The position numbers and the translations under genes are program-made. From NCBI RefSeq assembly GCF_003719305.1, contig NZ_RARC01000009.1, positions 62,001 to 126,000 of the forward strand: a stretch of DNA of 64,000 bases, written 5' to 3'. Origin of the DNA: Mycolicibacterium stellerae. Its GTDB lineage: Bacteria > Actinomycetota > Actinomycetes > Mycobacteriales > Mycobacteriaceae. Below, in pieces: positions 36,691-46,234 of this stretch (position 1 is its first letter; each line of letters opens with the position of its first letter). Below the pieces are notes generated by a model. That model was not told where the DNA came from and searched no databases. It saw nothing but the letters and a program-made list of their open reading frames with translations.

Positions 36691-38033
36691 ACCGTCACCC
36701 GTGCGCCGCCGCCAGGTCGGTCGCTGATCGCGACACTGCCTTGGTGTGCCGCAACGATTTCCCGCACAATCGCCAGACCAAGACCGGCACCGCCGGCACT
36801 CCGCGAGCGGTTTGCGTCGAGCCGGACGAAGCGACCGAAGACCCGGTCCCGGTCCTGCGGCGCGATGCCGGGACCGTCGTCGTCGACGATGAGCACCGCG
36901 TGCTGACCGCACGCATGTGCGCCGACTGAAACCTCGGAGGCAGCGTGTCTCGCCGCATTATCGAGCAGGTTACGCAACATCCGCGACAACCGGACCGCGT
37001 CGCCGACAAGACGCGTCGGCGTCACATCGGCCGTGATGTTCAAAGACGCATGACGACAAAGCCTTTGCACTTCCGATGCCACCAGGTCGTCCAGGTCGAC
37101 GTCGTCGTGGGCCATGGTCAGCCCGCGCTCGTCGGCACGGGCCAGCAGAAGAAGGTCATCGATGAGGGCCTGCATCCGGTGCGCCTCGGGGATCAGCGTG
37201 GTCTCCGCCAGCTCGCTGTTCAGCAGCTCGGGGTGCGTGACGGCGACCTCCAACGCCGAGATGATCGTGGTGAGCGGGCTGCGCAGCTCGTGTGACGCGT
37301 CGCCGACGAACCGCTGCTGAGCGGAATGGCCCGCCTCGATGCGGGTCAGCATCTCGTTCATGGTGAGCGCCAAAGCCGATATCTCGTCCCGCTTCTCGGG
37401 CACCGGCACCCGCTCGGTCAGATCCGACGTGCTGATCTCGGCGACCCGCGACCGGATGTCGTCGACCGAGCGCATCGACCGCGACACCAGCATGTAGGTG
37501 ACCGCCGCGGACACCAGAACGACGATCGGGGCCGCCACCGCAAGGGCGATCACGACGGCTTTCACCGTCGCGAAGACGACCTGGCTGCCCTCTGCCACCA
37601 GCACGGTGTAGCGGCCGCCGGGACCGTCCACCGTCTGCGCGCTGAACCGGATCTGACCGTAGGGCGACTCGTGCTCGGGCAAGCCGATGTGCAGCCCGTC
37701 GCCGATCTCGGAGATGGGCACCATCGGCGTGTCCGGCGCGGAGGGCGAGCGCCGGACGACGCTGCCGTCCGGCTTGATGACCTGCACGGCGAGGATCCGC
37801 TGGTCGGTGCCGAGCAGCCCGGGATCGAGGCCCGCCGCCCCACCGGCCTGCAGATCCGCCGCGACTTCGCCGACGCGCGCGGCTGCGGTGCTGTCGATTC
37901 CGGACAGCATCGATCGATACAGCACCGCGGCGAGTATCGCGCCCGCCGCGGTGAGGGCGACGAACACGACGGTGGCTGCCACCAGAGCCGAGCGCGCGGA
38001 TATACCCCAACTCCACGGCCGTCGTCGACGCAT
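36651..38033 (-). CDS. Sensor histidine kinase
   Basis: A 460-residue membrane kinase. TM1 is about 16-40, an extracytoplasmic sensor about 41-153, TM2 about 156-183, HAMP about 184-237, HisKA with phospho-His248 (DASHELRSPLTT), and the HATPase domain (NLLDNAARHA, DDGPGIAPQD, GAGLGLAIV). Start ATG 38033 leaves 49 bp to the divergent membrane protein gene. It overlaps the response regulator at the 3' ends. The ligand is unknown; the adjacent porin suggests an envelope signal. Confidence 0.9.
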   Translation of the reverse strand: MRRRRPWSWGISARSALVAATVVFVALTAAGAILAAVLYRSMLSGIDSTAAARVGEVAADLQAGGAAGLDPGLLGTDQRILAVQVIKPDGSVVRRSPSAPDTPMVPISEIGDGLHIGLPEHESPYGQIRFSAQTVDGPGGRYTVLVAEGSQVVFATVKAVVIALAVAAPIVVLVSAAVTYMLVSRSMRSVDDIRSRVAEISTSDLTERVPVPEKRDEISALALTMNEMLTRIEAGHSAQQRFVGDASHELRSPLTTIISALEVAVTHPELLNSELAETTLIPEAHRMQALIDDLLLLARADERGLTMAHDDVDLDDLVASEVQRLCRHASLNITADVTPTRLVGDAVRLSRMLRNLLDNAARHAASEVSVGAHACGQHAVLIVDDDGPGIAPQDRDRVFGRFVRLDANRSRSAGGAGLGLAIVREIVAAHQGSVAISDRPGGGARVTVQLPLAYAPDSSR

Positions 38034-38082
38034 CGGCACCAGTCCACCATTCGCACTGGAATTTCGCCATCTCTCGCGCACA

Positions 38083-39252
38083 ATGTTTGCCGTGCCGAAT
38101 ATGCGCGAGGTGAATCAGTGGTTTCTGCATCGCGGGTTGCCGCTGGTGTTGACCCGTCGGGTGCGGTCGCGCGCGCTGATCGAGCGGTCGGCACCGGTGG
38201 TCAGTGGCGTCGGCGCCGTCATCTCGCTGACGATGATGCTCGCCGAGTTGACCGGCGGCGACCCCGACTACGGCAATGTGATTCGGCTCGGGGTGCTCAC
38301 CCTGCTGCTGATCGCCGCCCCGGTCGCGTTGTATCTGTTGCACCAGAGTGGCACCACGCTGGGCAAGGCGGGCAGGCGCTCGGCGGCCCTTCTGGTGATG
38401 GCGCTCTTCGTGTTCGGGCTTCCGTTCGCCGACAGCGGTTTCTCCGGGTTCGCCGCCGCCGAGATCTTCGGGTTCGCGCTCGTGGCGCTGCTGGCGGTAT
38501 GGCTGACCTACCTCGGCTTCGGGGCTATCGCGTTGTGGGCGTTCCGGTACGCACTGGTGCAGGTTGGCGCGTTGGGCACCCTGATGAGCCGTGCGCTGCC
38601 ACTGCTGATGCTGACCGTCGTGGTGTATTTCACCGGTGAGCTGTGGCAGCTGGCCGCTCGGATGACCCGCCAAAGGCTATGGCAGACAGTCGGATTCCTT
38701 GCCATCGTGGCAATCGTATTCATGGTCACCACGATTCGCGACGAGGTGCATGCGCTGCGCGACGATCGGGCCGAACAACACGACCCCGCCAAGCTGCTTG
38801 CGGGCACACCGCTGGAACCCGAAGCGGGTCATCAGCCGACCCGCACACCCCTGTCGATAGCCGAGCAGATCAACGTGGTCGCCGTGATGGTGGTGTCACA
38901 GGCGATCCAGGTGGTGTTCTTCACCGCTGGTCTGTTCGCGTTCTTCCTCGCGCTGGGCATCATCGCCATTCCTGACGACGTTACCGTGTTGTGGTCCGCC
39001 GAAGAAACCTGCCGTGTCGGCCAACCGCCATGCGCGGGAACATGGTTCGGCGTTCACATCCCGATACCGCAGACCGTGGTGCACACATCGCTGTTCGTCG
39101 CGGTGCTCTCCGGGCTGTACTTCACCGTGAGCACAAGCGTCGACCCGCTGTACCGGCAGCGATTCTTTGACCCGCTGGTGTCCGATGTGGCGACCAGCCT
39201 GGCAGGCCGCGACGCCTATCGCGAGATCGAAACGGCTTCACGCCTGCAATGA
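38083..39252 (+). CDS. Polytopic membrane protein, copy 2 (Rv2113-like paralogue)
   Basis: A 389-residue membrane protein, paralogue of the one at 34081-35247: same N-terminal WFLHRGLPLVL, a cytosolic DDRAEQHDPAKLLAGTPLEPE loop that parallels the LTGTPFEKMPHP loop of copy 1, and the same C-terminal YRQRFFDPLVSD...YR motif. Start could be ATG 38083, GTG 38092 or ATG 38101; the middle one aligns best with copy 1. The frame is open far upstream but only as antisense to the kinase. Its 3' end overlaps the convergent next gene by 15 bp. Function unknown. Confidence 0.72.
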   Translation: MFAVPNMREVNQWFLHRGLPLVLTRRVRSRALIERSAPVVSGVGAVISLTMMLAELTGGDPDYGNVIRLGVLTLLLIAAPVALYLLHQSGTTLGKAGRRSAALLVMALFVFGLPFADSGFSGFAAAEIFGFALVALLAVWLTYLGFGAIALWAFRYALVQVGALGTLMSRALPLLMLTVVVYFTGELWQLAARMTRQRLWQTVGFLAIVAIVFMVTTIRDEVHALRDDRAEQHDPAKLLAGTPLEPEAGHQPTRTPLSIAEQINVVAVMVVSQAIQVVFFTAGLFAFFLALGIIAIPDDVTVLWSAEETCRVGQPPCAGTWFGVHIPIPQTVVHTSLFVAVLSGLYFTVSTSVDPLYRQRFFDPLVSDVATSLAGRDAYREIETASRLQ

Positions 39253-39864
39253 GTAGCTGTTCGCAAGGTCGTCCTGCGTGACGCACGCGTCGTGCCCCGT
39301 GGTGTCCACGACGACCGCAGAACTCGGCGTGCGCGCCTGGTAGCTCCATTCCGGGGGCAGCGACAGGCGATTCGCGAGGCCGGGTAGGTCGCGAAGTGAC
39401 AGCGCCGGATCAACTGTCTGGCTGTAGGTCTGCATGACCCAGCGCCTGCCGTCTGGATCGAGGAGTTCGTAGATCTCCCGGCCGGCGTCGAAGGTGAACA
39501 CCGCCTTGCGGTCCACCTTGTTCTCGCTGTACGGCGCCGGGTTCATCGAGCTGAGCTGCACGGTGGCCTGTCGATTCATCTCGAGGCCACCGAACATCTT
39601 GCGCACCATCGTCTCCGGATCCTTCTTGCCGATGCTGCTCATCAACCAGTAGCGGGGTCCGTTCATCAGTGCTGCGACGGCGTCGTTCTCGTCGGCGATG
39701 GCCTTCGCGTCCAGCTTGTCCCAGAGCTCGGCGGGACAGTCGTTGAGCGGGAAGGTGTTGTATACCGTCGCTGTCGGTCCGGCGTCGCCGACATGCACAA
39801 GCAGCACCTCGCCGTAGCGCTTGCCGAATACGCCGTCGATCACCGCGATGTCGTCATCGGACAT
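39238..39864 (-). CDS. Conserved hypothetical protein between mpa and the membrane protein gene
   Basis: A 208-residue protein that I do not recognise. It has no signal peptide, membrane helix or known catalytic motif. The N-terminal part reads like a compact alpha/beta domain (IDGVFGKRYGEVLLVHV), followed by WVMQTYSQTVDPALSLRDLP and a C-terminal stretch that ends in CVTQDDLANSY. The ATG at 39864 (MSDDDIAVIDG) is chosen over the longer frame because the extra residues are basic and unlike an N-terminus. It lies downstream of mpa on the same strand but separated by a 65-base stem-loop, so it is probably transcribed separately or at a lower level. Confidence 0.6.
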   Translation of the reverse strand: MSDDDIAVIDGVFGKRYGEVLLVHVGDAGPTATVYNTFPLNDCPAELWDKLDAKAIADENDAVAALMNGPRYWLMSSIGKKDPETMVRKMFGGLEMNRQATVQLSSMNPAPYSENKVDRKAVFTFDAGREIYELLDPDGRRWVMQTYSQTVDPALSLRDLPGLANRLSLPPEWSYQARTPSSAVVVDTTGHDACVTQDDLANSYSLQA

Positions 39865-39888
39865 GACGCGACGGTAGCTCCCCAAACT

Positions 39889-39953
39889 CCGCGAGCGACC
39901 CCTTTTGCACGCCTCGAGTCGGCGTGTCGCCGTACAAACAGGGGCGCTCGCGG
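39889..39953. terminator. 65-base intergenic stem-loop downstream of mpa
   Basis: The ends CCGCGAGCG and CGCTCGCGG pair perfectly, and the arms continue for 23 bases with 19 matched positions (CCCCTTTTGCACG against CGTACAAACAGGGG). It begins 13 bp after the mpa stop on that strand. No U-tract follows, so it may act as an attenuator, a processing barrier or a REP-like element. Layout resembles the two 55-bp dyads near pafA (GAGCG ends, GTACG inside), but with little direct identity. Confidence 0.55.
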
Positions 39954-39966
39954 TGCGCAGGCGCTC

Positions 39967-41787
39967 CTACAGGTACTGACCCAGGTTGGACTCGGTGTCG
40001 ATGGCCCGTGAAGCACTCGAAGACTTGCCGGTGACCAGCGTGCGGATGTAGACGATCCGCTCGCCCTTCTTGCCCGAGATCCGCGCCCAGTCATCGGGAT
40101 TGGTGGTGTTTGGCAGGTCCTCGTTCTCGGCGAATTCGTCCACGATCGAGTCGAGCAGATGCTGGATGCGCAGGCCTGGCTGCCCGGTTTCCAGCACCGA
40201 CTTGATCGCGTTCTTCTTGGCGCGGTCCACCACGTTCTGGATCATCGCCCCGGAGTTGAAGTCCTTGAAGTACATGACTTCCTTGTCACCGTTGGCGTAG
40301 GTGACCTCCAGGAACCGGTTGTCGTCGATCTCGGCGTACATCCGGTCGACGACCTTCTCGATCATCGCCTTGATGCAGAGCCCGCGGTCACGGCCGAACT
40401 CGGCGAGATCGTCGGCGTGGATCGGCAGGTCCTCGGTGAGGTACTTGCTGTAGATGTCCTGGGCCGCTTCGGCGTCAGGGCGCTCGATCTTGATCTTGAC
40501 GTCCAGCCGGCCGGGCCGCAGGATCGCGGGGTCGATCATGTCCTCGCGGTTGGACGCGCCGATCACGATGACGTTCTCCAGGCCCTCGACACCGTCGATC
40601 TCCGACAGCAGCTGCGGGACCACGGTGGTCTCGACGTCGGAGCTGACGCCCGTGCCGCGGGTGCGGAAGATCGAGTCCATCTCGTCGAAGAACACGATCA
40701 CCGGGGTGCCCTCGGACGCCTTCTCTCGGGCCCGCTGGAAGATCAGCCGGATGTGACGCTCGGTCTCACCGACGAACTTGTTGAGCAGCTCGGGGCCCTT
40801 GATGTTGAGGAAGTAGGACTTCGCCTCGCGGGCGTCGTCGCCTCGCACCTCGGCCATCTTCTTGGCCAGCGAATTGGCCACGGCCTTGGCGATCAGCGTC
40901 TTTCCGCAACCAGGAGGCCCGTACAGCAGCACGCCCTTCGGCGGTCGCAGCGAGTACTCCCGGTAGAGCTCCTTGTGCAGGAACGGCAGCTCGACGGCGT
41001 CGCGGATCTGCTCGATCTGGCGACCAAGGCCACCGATGTCGCTGTAGCTGACGTCGGGCACCTCTTCCAGCACCAGGTCCTCGACCTCGGCCTTGGGGAT
41101 GCGCTCGAACGCGTAGCCGGCCTTGGTGTCGACGAGCAGCGAGTCGCCGGGCCGCAGCTTGCGTGGCCGCAGGTCGTCGTCGCGATCGTCGTCGTAACGG
41201 TCGGGAAGGTCGGCGGTGGCCACCAGGGGCTCGGCCAGCCAGACGATGCGTTCCTCGTCGGCGTGACCCACCACGAGCGCGCGGTGTCCGTCGGCAAGAA
41301 TTTCGCGCAGGGTGGAGATTTCTCCGACCGACTCGAATTTTCCGGCCTCCACGACCGTCAGCGCCTCGTTGAGACGGACCGTCTGACCCTGCTTCAATAC
41401 CTTCGTATCGATGTTCGGCGAGCACGTCAGCCGCATCTTGCGGCCGGAGGTGAAGACGTCGACGGTGTCGTCCTCGTGGACGCCGAGCAGCACGCCGTAG
41501 CCACTCGGTGGCTGACCGAGCCGGTCCACCTCCTCGCGCAGCGCAAGCAACTGCTGGCGGGCTTCCTTGAGGGTCTCCATCAGCTTGGAGTTCCTGGCAG
41601 CGAGCGAATCGATCCTCGCCTCCAGCTGGTGCACATCACGGGCGCTACGGAGGCCACTTTGCGGTCCTACCGCGTTCTCCAGCTGCTCGCGCAATACCGC
41701 TGCCTCTCGACGGAGCTCCTCCAGCTCGGCCGCTTCATCGCTGGACATCGGTGTCCCGTAGGATTCAGAACGCTCTGACTCGCTCAT
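39967..41787 (-). CDS. mpa: Mpa (ARC), proteasome-associated AAA+ ATPase
   Basis: A 606-residue AAA+ unfoldase. An N-terminal coiled coil (about 18-95) binds Pup; two OB-fold domains follow; the AAA domain has Walker A GPPGCGKT, Walker B FFDEMDS, and the arginine-bearing end ILRPGRLD. The C-terminus NLGQYL carries the QYL tail that opens the PrcA gate. Start ATG 41787. It is separated from the core proteasome genes by the porin/two-component block, as in other mycobacteria it is separated by one or two membrane protein genes. Confidence 0.96.
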   Translation of the reverse strand: MSESERSESYGTPMSSDEAAELEELRREAAVLREQLENAVGPQSGLRSARDVHQLEARIDSLAARNSKLMETLKEARQQLLALREEVDRLGQPPSGYGVLLGVHEDDTVDVFTSGRKMRLTCSPNIDTKVLKQGQTVRLNEALTVVEAGKFESVGEISTLREILADGHRALVVGHADEERIVWLAEPLVATADLPDRYDDDRDDDLRPRKLRPGDSLLVDTKAGYAFERIPKAEVEDLVLEEVPDVSYSDIGGLGRQIEQIRDAVELPFLHKELYREYSLRPPKGVLLYGPPGCGKTLIAKAVANSLAKKMAEVRGDDAREAKSYFLNIKGPELLNKFVGETERHIRLIFQRAREKASEGTPVIVFFDEMDSIFRTRGTGVSSDVETTVVPQLLSEIDGVEGLENVIVIGASNREDMIDPAILRPGRLDVKIKIERPDAEAAQDIYSKYLTEDLPIHADDLAEFGRDRGLCIKAMIEKVVDRMYAEIDDNRFLEVTYANGDKEVMYFKDFNSGAMIQNVVDRAKKNAIKSVLETGQPGLRIQHLLDSIVDEFAENEDLPNTTNPDDWARISGKKGERIVYIRTLVTGKSSSASRAIDTESNLGQYL

Positions 41788-41801
41788 GTTGCGCTCCCTC
41801 C

Positions 41802-41822
41802 CTGCACCCGTAGTTGGTGCAG
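41802..41822. promoter_or_regulatory. 7-bp-arm inverted repeat in the mpa leader
   Basis: CTGCACC and GGTGCAG, separated by seven bases, lie 15 bp upstream of the mpa start and about 110 bp from the divergent antigen gene. It could be an operator or a hairpin in the mpa leader. No factor can be named. Confidence 0.35.
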
Positions 41823-41934
41823 TAACAACTTCAACGCTACCGGCGATTCAGCCTTTGTGTGCGGTGTAGGGATTCGACACACCAGCAACACTTGTTAACC
41901 TGAAGCTCGACTCGGTCCAATCGAAAGGACAGCC

Positions 41935-42423
41935 GTGATCCTGAAAACCCTCGTAACCGGCGTTGCAGCTGCCGCCGTCGTCGGCGGCGCAGCTGCGGGT
42001 GTGACGTCGGTTGCATCCGGCACCATCACCGCCTCACCGGCCGTAGCGCCGGTCGTGTGGGACATTCCCATGCCTGCCACGCCCGCGCCTGATCTGATCG
42101 GTCCGCTGACCCAGACCGTCAACACCCTTGGCTCCGGCGGCTCGTTTGCCGGCAAGTCCTCCTACATCCAGGGCCTTGGCCGGTTCACCGGTAAGGGCGT
42201 CGAGGTCAAGTACAACGACGCCGTCGCCAAGGGCTACCTGCCCCTGACCGCCACCGTCGACGAGCCCGACCTCAATGGCAACTTGGCCACCGCAAACGTC
42301 ACGGCGACCCTGAGCACCGGCGAGGTCCGTTCGATGCCGCTGACCTTCGTGCAGGGCCCGAGCCCCACCGGTTGGCAGCTGTCGAGCCAGTCACTGTTCG
42401 CCCTCGGCGACTTGGTGGGCTGA
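41935..42423 (+). CDS. Secreted MTB12 (CFP-2)-like antigen
   Basis: A 162-residue secreted protein: signal peptide of about 28-33 residues (LKTLVTGVAAAAVVGGAAAG), then a cystatin/NTF2-like MTB12-type domain (GVEVKYNDAVAKGYLPLTATV, and GWQLSSQSLFAL at the end). GTG 41935 follows GAAAGGA at a good spacing. It has the same domain as LppK, the next gene, but lacks a lipobox, so it should be released rather than anchored. Function unknown; MTB12 of M. tuberculosis is a T-cell antigen. Confidence 0.82.
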   Translation: MILKTLVTGVAAAAVVGGAAAGVTSVASGTITASPAVAPVVWDIPMPATPAPDLIGPLTQTVNTLGSGGSFAGKSSYIQGLGRFTGKGVEVKYNDAVAKGYLPLTATVDEPDLNGNLATANVTATLSTGEVRSMPLTFVQGPSPTGWQLSSQSLFALGDLVG

Positions 42424-42436
42424 GTTCACTTTCCAG

Positions 42437-42961
42437 GTGCCTAGCCGTACCGCATTCCTGAGCGCCGTCACCGCACTGGTGGCGGCGTTCGGGCTTTGCG
42501 GGTGCAGCAGCGACGCGCCACCGGCCGCTGAACCGCCTGCGGCGGCGACCGCGACGACGTCCGTCGTACCGCCCGTCTCTTCTCCGCTTCCTCCACCCCA
42601 GGCGCTCACCGATGTGCTGGCCCGGCTGTCGGATCCCGCCGTGCCGGGCGCCGACAAGATCGGCCTCGTGGAGTTGGCGACCGCCGACGACGCCTCGGCG
42701 TTGGACAAGTTCGGCAAGGCGCTTGCCGACAACGGCGCCCTGCCGCTGACGTTCGAAGCCGTCGACCTGAAGTGGTCGGATTCCGAGGCGGGAAACGTCG
42801 TGGCGACCATCAACGTGACGACCGCCAACAAGCCGCCAGGCAAGTTCAGCTTTCCCATGGAGTTCAAGCCCGTCCGCGACGGATGGCAGCTGACCCGTAA
42901 GACCGCCAATCTGCTTCTCGAATTCGGCGAAGGGGCGACCGCCACCTCGCCTCCTCCGTGA
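42437..42961 (+). CDS. lppK: LppK-like lipoprotein
   Basis: A 174-residue lipoprotein. The signal peptide ends in a lipobox LCGC, so the Cys of that motif should be acylated; a Pro/Ala/Thr-rich linker follows (about 28-55), then the MTB12-like domain (DVLARLSDPAVPGADK to DGWQLTRKTANLLLEF). The pattern and the neighbours (mpa, DUF503, trmI) match lppK (Rv2116). It lies 13 bp after its secreted paralogue and 10 bp before the DUF503 gene, so the three are probably one transcript. Confidence 0.85.
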   Translation: MPSRTAFLSAVTALVAAFGLCGCSSDAPPAAEPPAAATATTSVVPPVSSPLPPPQALTDVLARLSDPAVPGADKIGLVELATADDASALDKFGKALADNGALPLTFEAVDLKWSDSEAGNVVATINVTTANKPPGKFSFPMEFKPVRDGWQLTRKTANLLLEFGEGATATSPPP

Positions 42962-42971
42962 CCATGACCGT

Positions 42972-44107
<1,136 letters not shown>

Positions 44108-44176
44108 TCAGCCTGCCAGCAGACGCGCCGACGCACGTGCCCGGGGTTGTCGGGCCGGAGCCATAAGCTGCCCGTT

Positions 44177-45076
44177 ATGGACCAGCAAGAGGTCCCGTCT
44201 CAGCCAACGGAGCATCGAAGGCCCGCGCTGTCACCTTCGCGGGCCAGCGACTTCAAGCAGTGCCCGCTGCTCTACCGGTTCCGCGCCATCGACCGGCTGC
44301 CCGAACCGCATTCGACCGCACAGCTGCGCGGGTCGGTGGTGCACGCCGCTCTCGAGCAGCTCTACGCGCTGCCTGCGCCGGATCGTGTCCCCGCGACCGC
44401 GCGCTCCCTGGTCGGCCCCGCGTGGGACCGCATCGTCGCCGCCCAGCCCGATGTCGCCGACGACATTGATCCCGCTGTCCGGGCGGAGCTGCTCGAGGAA
44501 GCCAGGACACTGCTGTCCGGCTACTACCGGCTGGAGGACCCGACGCGGTTCGACCCGCAAAGCTGCGAGCAACGCGTCGAGGTGGAGCTCGCCGACGGCA
44601 CCCTGCTTCGCGGTTTCGTCGACCGGATCGATGTCGCCCCAACGGGTGAGATGCGGGTCGTCGACTACAAGACCGGCAAGGCGCCGCCGGAGGCGCGGGC
44701 GCTGGCCGAGTTCAAGGCGATGTTCCAGATGAAGTTCTACGCCGTCGCACTGCTGCGGTCGCGCGGCGTGCTACCCGCGCGGCTACGGCTGCTGTATCTC
44801 GCCGACGGCCAGGTGCTCGACTACTCCCCCGACCTCGATGAGCTGGAGCGGTTCGAGAAAACGTTGATCGCGATCTGGCGGGCCATTCAATCTGCCGGTG
44901 CCACAGGCGATTTCCGGCCGCATCCGTCACGGATGTGCGACTGGTGCGCCCACCACGCACACTGCCCGGTGTTCGGCGGGACGCCACCGCCGTACCCGGG
45001 CTGGCCGGAACACCCCACCGAAGGCGACGAACCCGGTGATGACGTGGTGCTGTACTCCGCGGAGCCCGCTGCGTGA
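44177..45076 (+). CDS. RecB/Cas4-family iron-sulfur nuclease (Rv2119-like)
   Basis: A 299-residue PD-(D/E)XK nuclease. Catalytic Asp is in GFVDRIDV and the core motif is VVDYKTGK. Four cysteines fit an AddB/Cas4-type iron-sulfur 'staple': Cys29 (DFKQCPLLYRF) from the N-terminus and Cys254, Cys257 and Cys263 (CDWCAHHAHC) near the C-terminus. It has no helicase domain, so it is a stand-alone nuclease of DNA repair or recombination. ATG 44177 is the first start outside the divergent trmI leader. GTGA overlap couples it to the thioesterase gene. Confidence 0.87.
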   Translation: MDQQEVPSQPTEHRRPALSPSRASDFKQCPLLYRFRAIDRLPEPHSTAQLRGSVVHAALEQLYALPAPDRVPATARSLVGPAWDRIVAAQPDVADDIDPAVRAELLEEARTLLSGYYRLEDPTRFDPQSCEQRVEVELADGTLLRGFVDRIDVAPTGEMRVVDYKTGKAPPEARALAEFKAMFQMKFYAVALLRSRGVLPARLRLLYLADGQVLDYSPDLDELERFEKTLIAIWRAIQSAGATGDFRPHPSRMCDWCAHHAHCPVFGGTPPPYPGWPEHPTEGDEPGDDVVLYSAEPAA

Positions 45077-45879
45077 GCGGCCCTCACTACCGTCGGCTCG
45101 GCGCCGACGGCGAAGCGCAGCGCTTCGAGTCCACCGACTACACCAGAAGCAACTGGGATCCCGAGATCCAACACGGTTCGCCGCCGCTGGCTCTGATGAC
45201 GAAGCTGATCGAGGAGCTCGCCGGTGACGCCCCGATGCGCATCGGCCGGGTGTCGATGGACATACTCGGCGCGATCCCCGTCGCGCCGGTCCGGGTTCGG
45301 GCCTGGGTGCAACGTCCGGGCAGCCGCATCACCCTGCTGGCGGCCGAGATGGTGGCCTCGGGTCCCGGCGGTTCCGAGCGCGCGGTCGCCCGCGCTTCGG
45401 CCTGGCTACTGGCCACCAGCGACACCGCCGACGTCGCCGCCGACCGCTTTCCGCCACTGACCGAAGGCGATGCGGATCCGGTGCCGCACAGCTGGGAGGG
45501 CGCAACCGGCTACCTGGAGGTGGTCAGTTGGCGCAGGCAACGCGAGCTCGACAACGGGTCGGCGGTGGTGTGGATGAGTCCGCTCGCACACCTGGTGGAT
45601 ACCGAGGACATGACTCCGATGCAACGGCTCGCACTGGTGGTGGACTGCGCCAACGGCGCAGGCGCGGCACTCGATCCCGCAGCCTTCGTCTTCATGAACA
45701 CCGACACCGCCATGCACCTGCACCGGGTGCCCGTCGGAAACGACTTCGCGCTGCGGGCCTGCGGCTCGATCGGACCCGACGGCATCGGCGCCACCACCGC
45801 CGAGATCTTCGACCGGCAGGGGTTCATCGGGACCTGTGCGCAGACACTGTTCGTTCAGCGGCGCACTTTGTCTATATAG
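45073..45879 (+). CDS. Acyl-CoA thioesterase-like (double hotdog) protein
   Basis: A 268-residue protein with two hotdog halves, of the TesB-like thioesterase family common in mycobacteria. Motifs include GSPPLALMTKLIEEL, RIGRVSMDILGAIPV and FMNTDTAMHLHRVP. Substrate is likely an acyl-CoA, unspecified. The GTG start overlaps the nuclease stop. The stop codon at 45877-45879 lies inside the left arm of the ArsR operator, so repressor binding could affect the 3' end of this transcript. Confidence 0.8.
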   Translation: MSGPHYRRLGADGEAQRFESTDYTRSNWDPEIQHGSPPLALMTKLIEELAGDAPMRIGRVSMDILGAIPVAPVRVRAWVQRPGSRITLLAAEMVASGPGGSERAVARASAWLLATSDTADVAADRFPPLTEGDADPVPHSWEGATGYLEVVSWRRQRELDNGSAVVWMSPLAHLVDTEDMTPMQRLALVVDCANGAGAALDPAAFVFMNTDTAMHLHRVPVGNDFALRACGSIGPDGIGATTAEIFDRQGFIGTCAQTLFVQRRTLSI

Positions 45880-45904
45880 TCTTGCGTCTATATAGACAAA
45901 GTGC
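45863..45904. promoter_or_regulatory. ArsR-type operator: perfect 17-bp inverted repeat
   Basis: Left arm GCACTTTGTCTATATAG (45863-45879), 8-base spacer TCTTGCGT, right arm CTATATAGACAAAGTGC (45888-45904), with no mismatch. Each arm also contains the smaller palindrome CTATATAG. It lies 12 bp upstream of the ArsR start codon and contains AT-rich -10-like sequences, so it almost surely covers the promoter of the arsR operon and serves autoregulation. Confidence 0.88.
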
Positions 45905-45916
45905 AATACTCGGCTC

Positions 45917-46234
45917 ATGGACGTATTCGAGGCCGTCGCCGAGCCCAGCAGGCGCGCCCTGCTCGACGCGCTCACCCGAGGCGAGCGAACGGCGGGCGAA
46001 CTCGTCGCCACGTTGCCGGGGCTGACCCAGCCGACGGTGTCCCGCCACCTGCGGGTGCTCCGCGAAGTCGGGCTGGTCGAGGTGCGGCCGGACGCCCAAC
46101 GCCGGATATACGCGCTGCGCGCCGACGGGCTTGTCGAGATCGACGAGTGGATCGACCGATACCGGCGCTACTGGGCCGATCATCTCGACGCGCTGGAGCG
46201 CCACCTGGAATCCAAGCAGCGGGACGCGAAATGA
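45917..46234 (+). CDS. ArsR-family winged-helix repressor
   Basis: A 105-residue ArsR/SmtB-type regulator with the wHTH AVAEPSRRALLDALTRGERTAGELV and recognition helix LTQPTVSRHLRVLREVGLV. No metal-binding ELCVCDL-type cysteine motif is present (no Cys at all), so it is not a metal sensor of the classic type. This subclass is usually paired with an SRPBCC protein, as here. ATGA overlap with the next gene. Operator at 45863-45904. Confidence 0.9.
   Translation: MDVFEAVAEPSRRALLDALTRGERTAGELVATLPGLTQPTVSRHLRVLREVGLVEVRPDAQRRIYALRADGLVEIDEWIDRYRRYWADHLDALERHLESKQRDAK

Noticed and set aside
35428..36912. A 494-residue open frame on the minus strand opposite the porin and response regulator
   Set aside because: Both opposing genes are clear homologues of known families. 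The composition of this frame (Arg, Gln, His, Val rich) is typical of an antisense shadow.
45917..46234. Arsenic or other metal sensor
   Set aside because: The ArsR protein has no cysteine and lacks the metal-binding helix motif; the partner genes point to an organic ligand.
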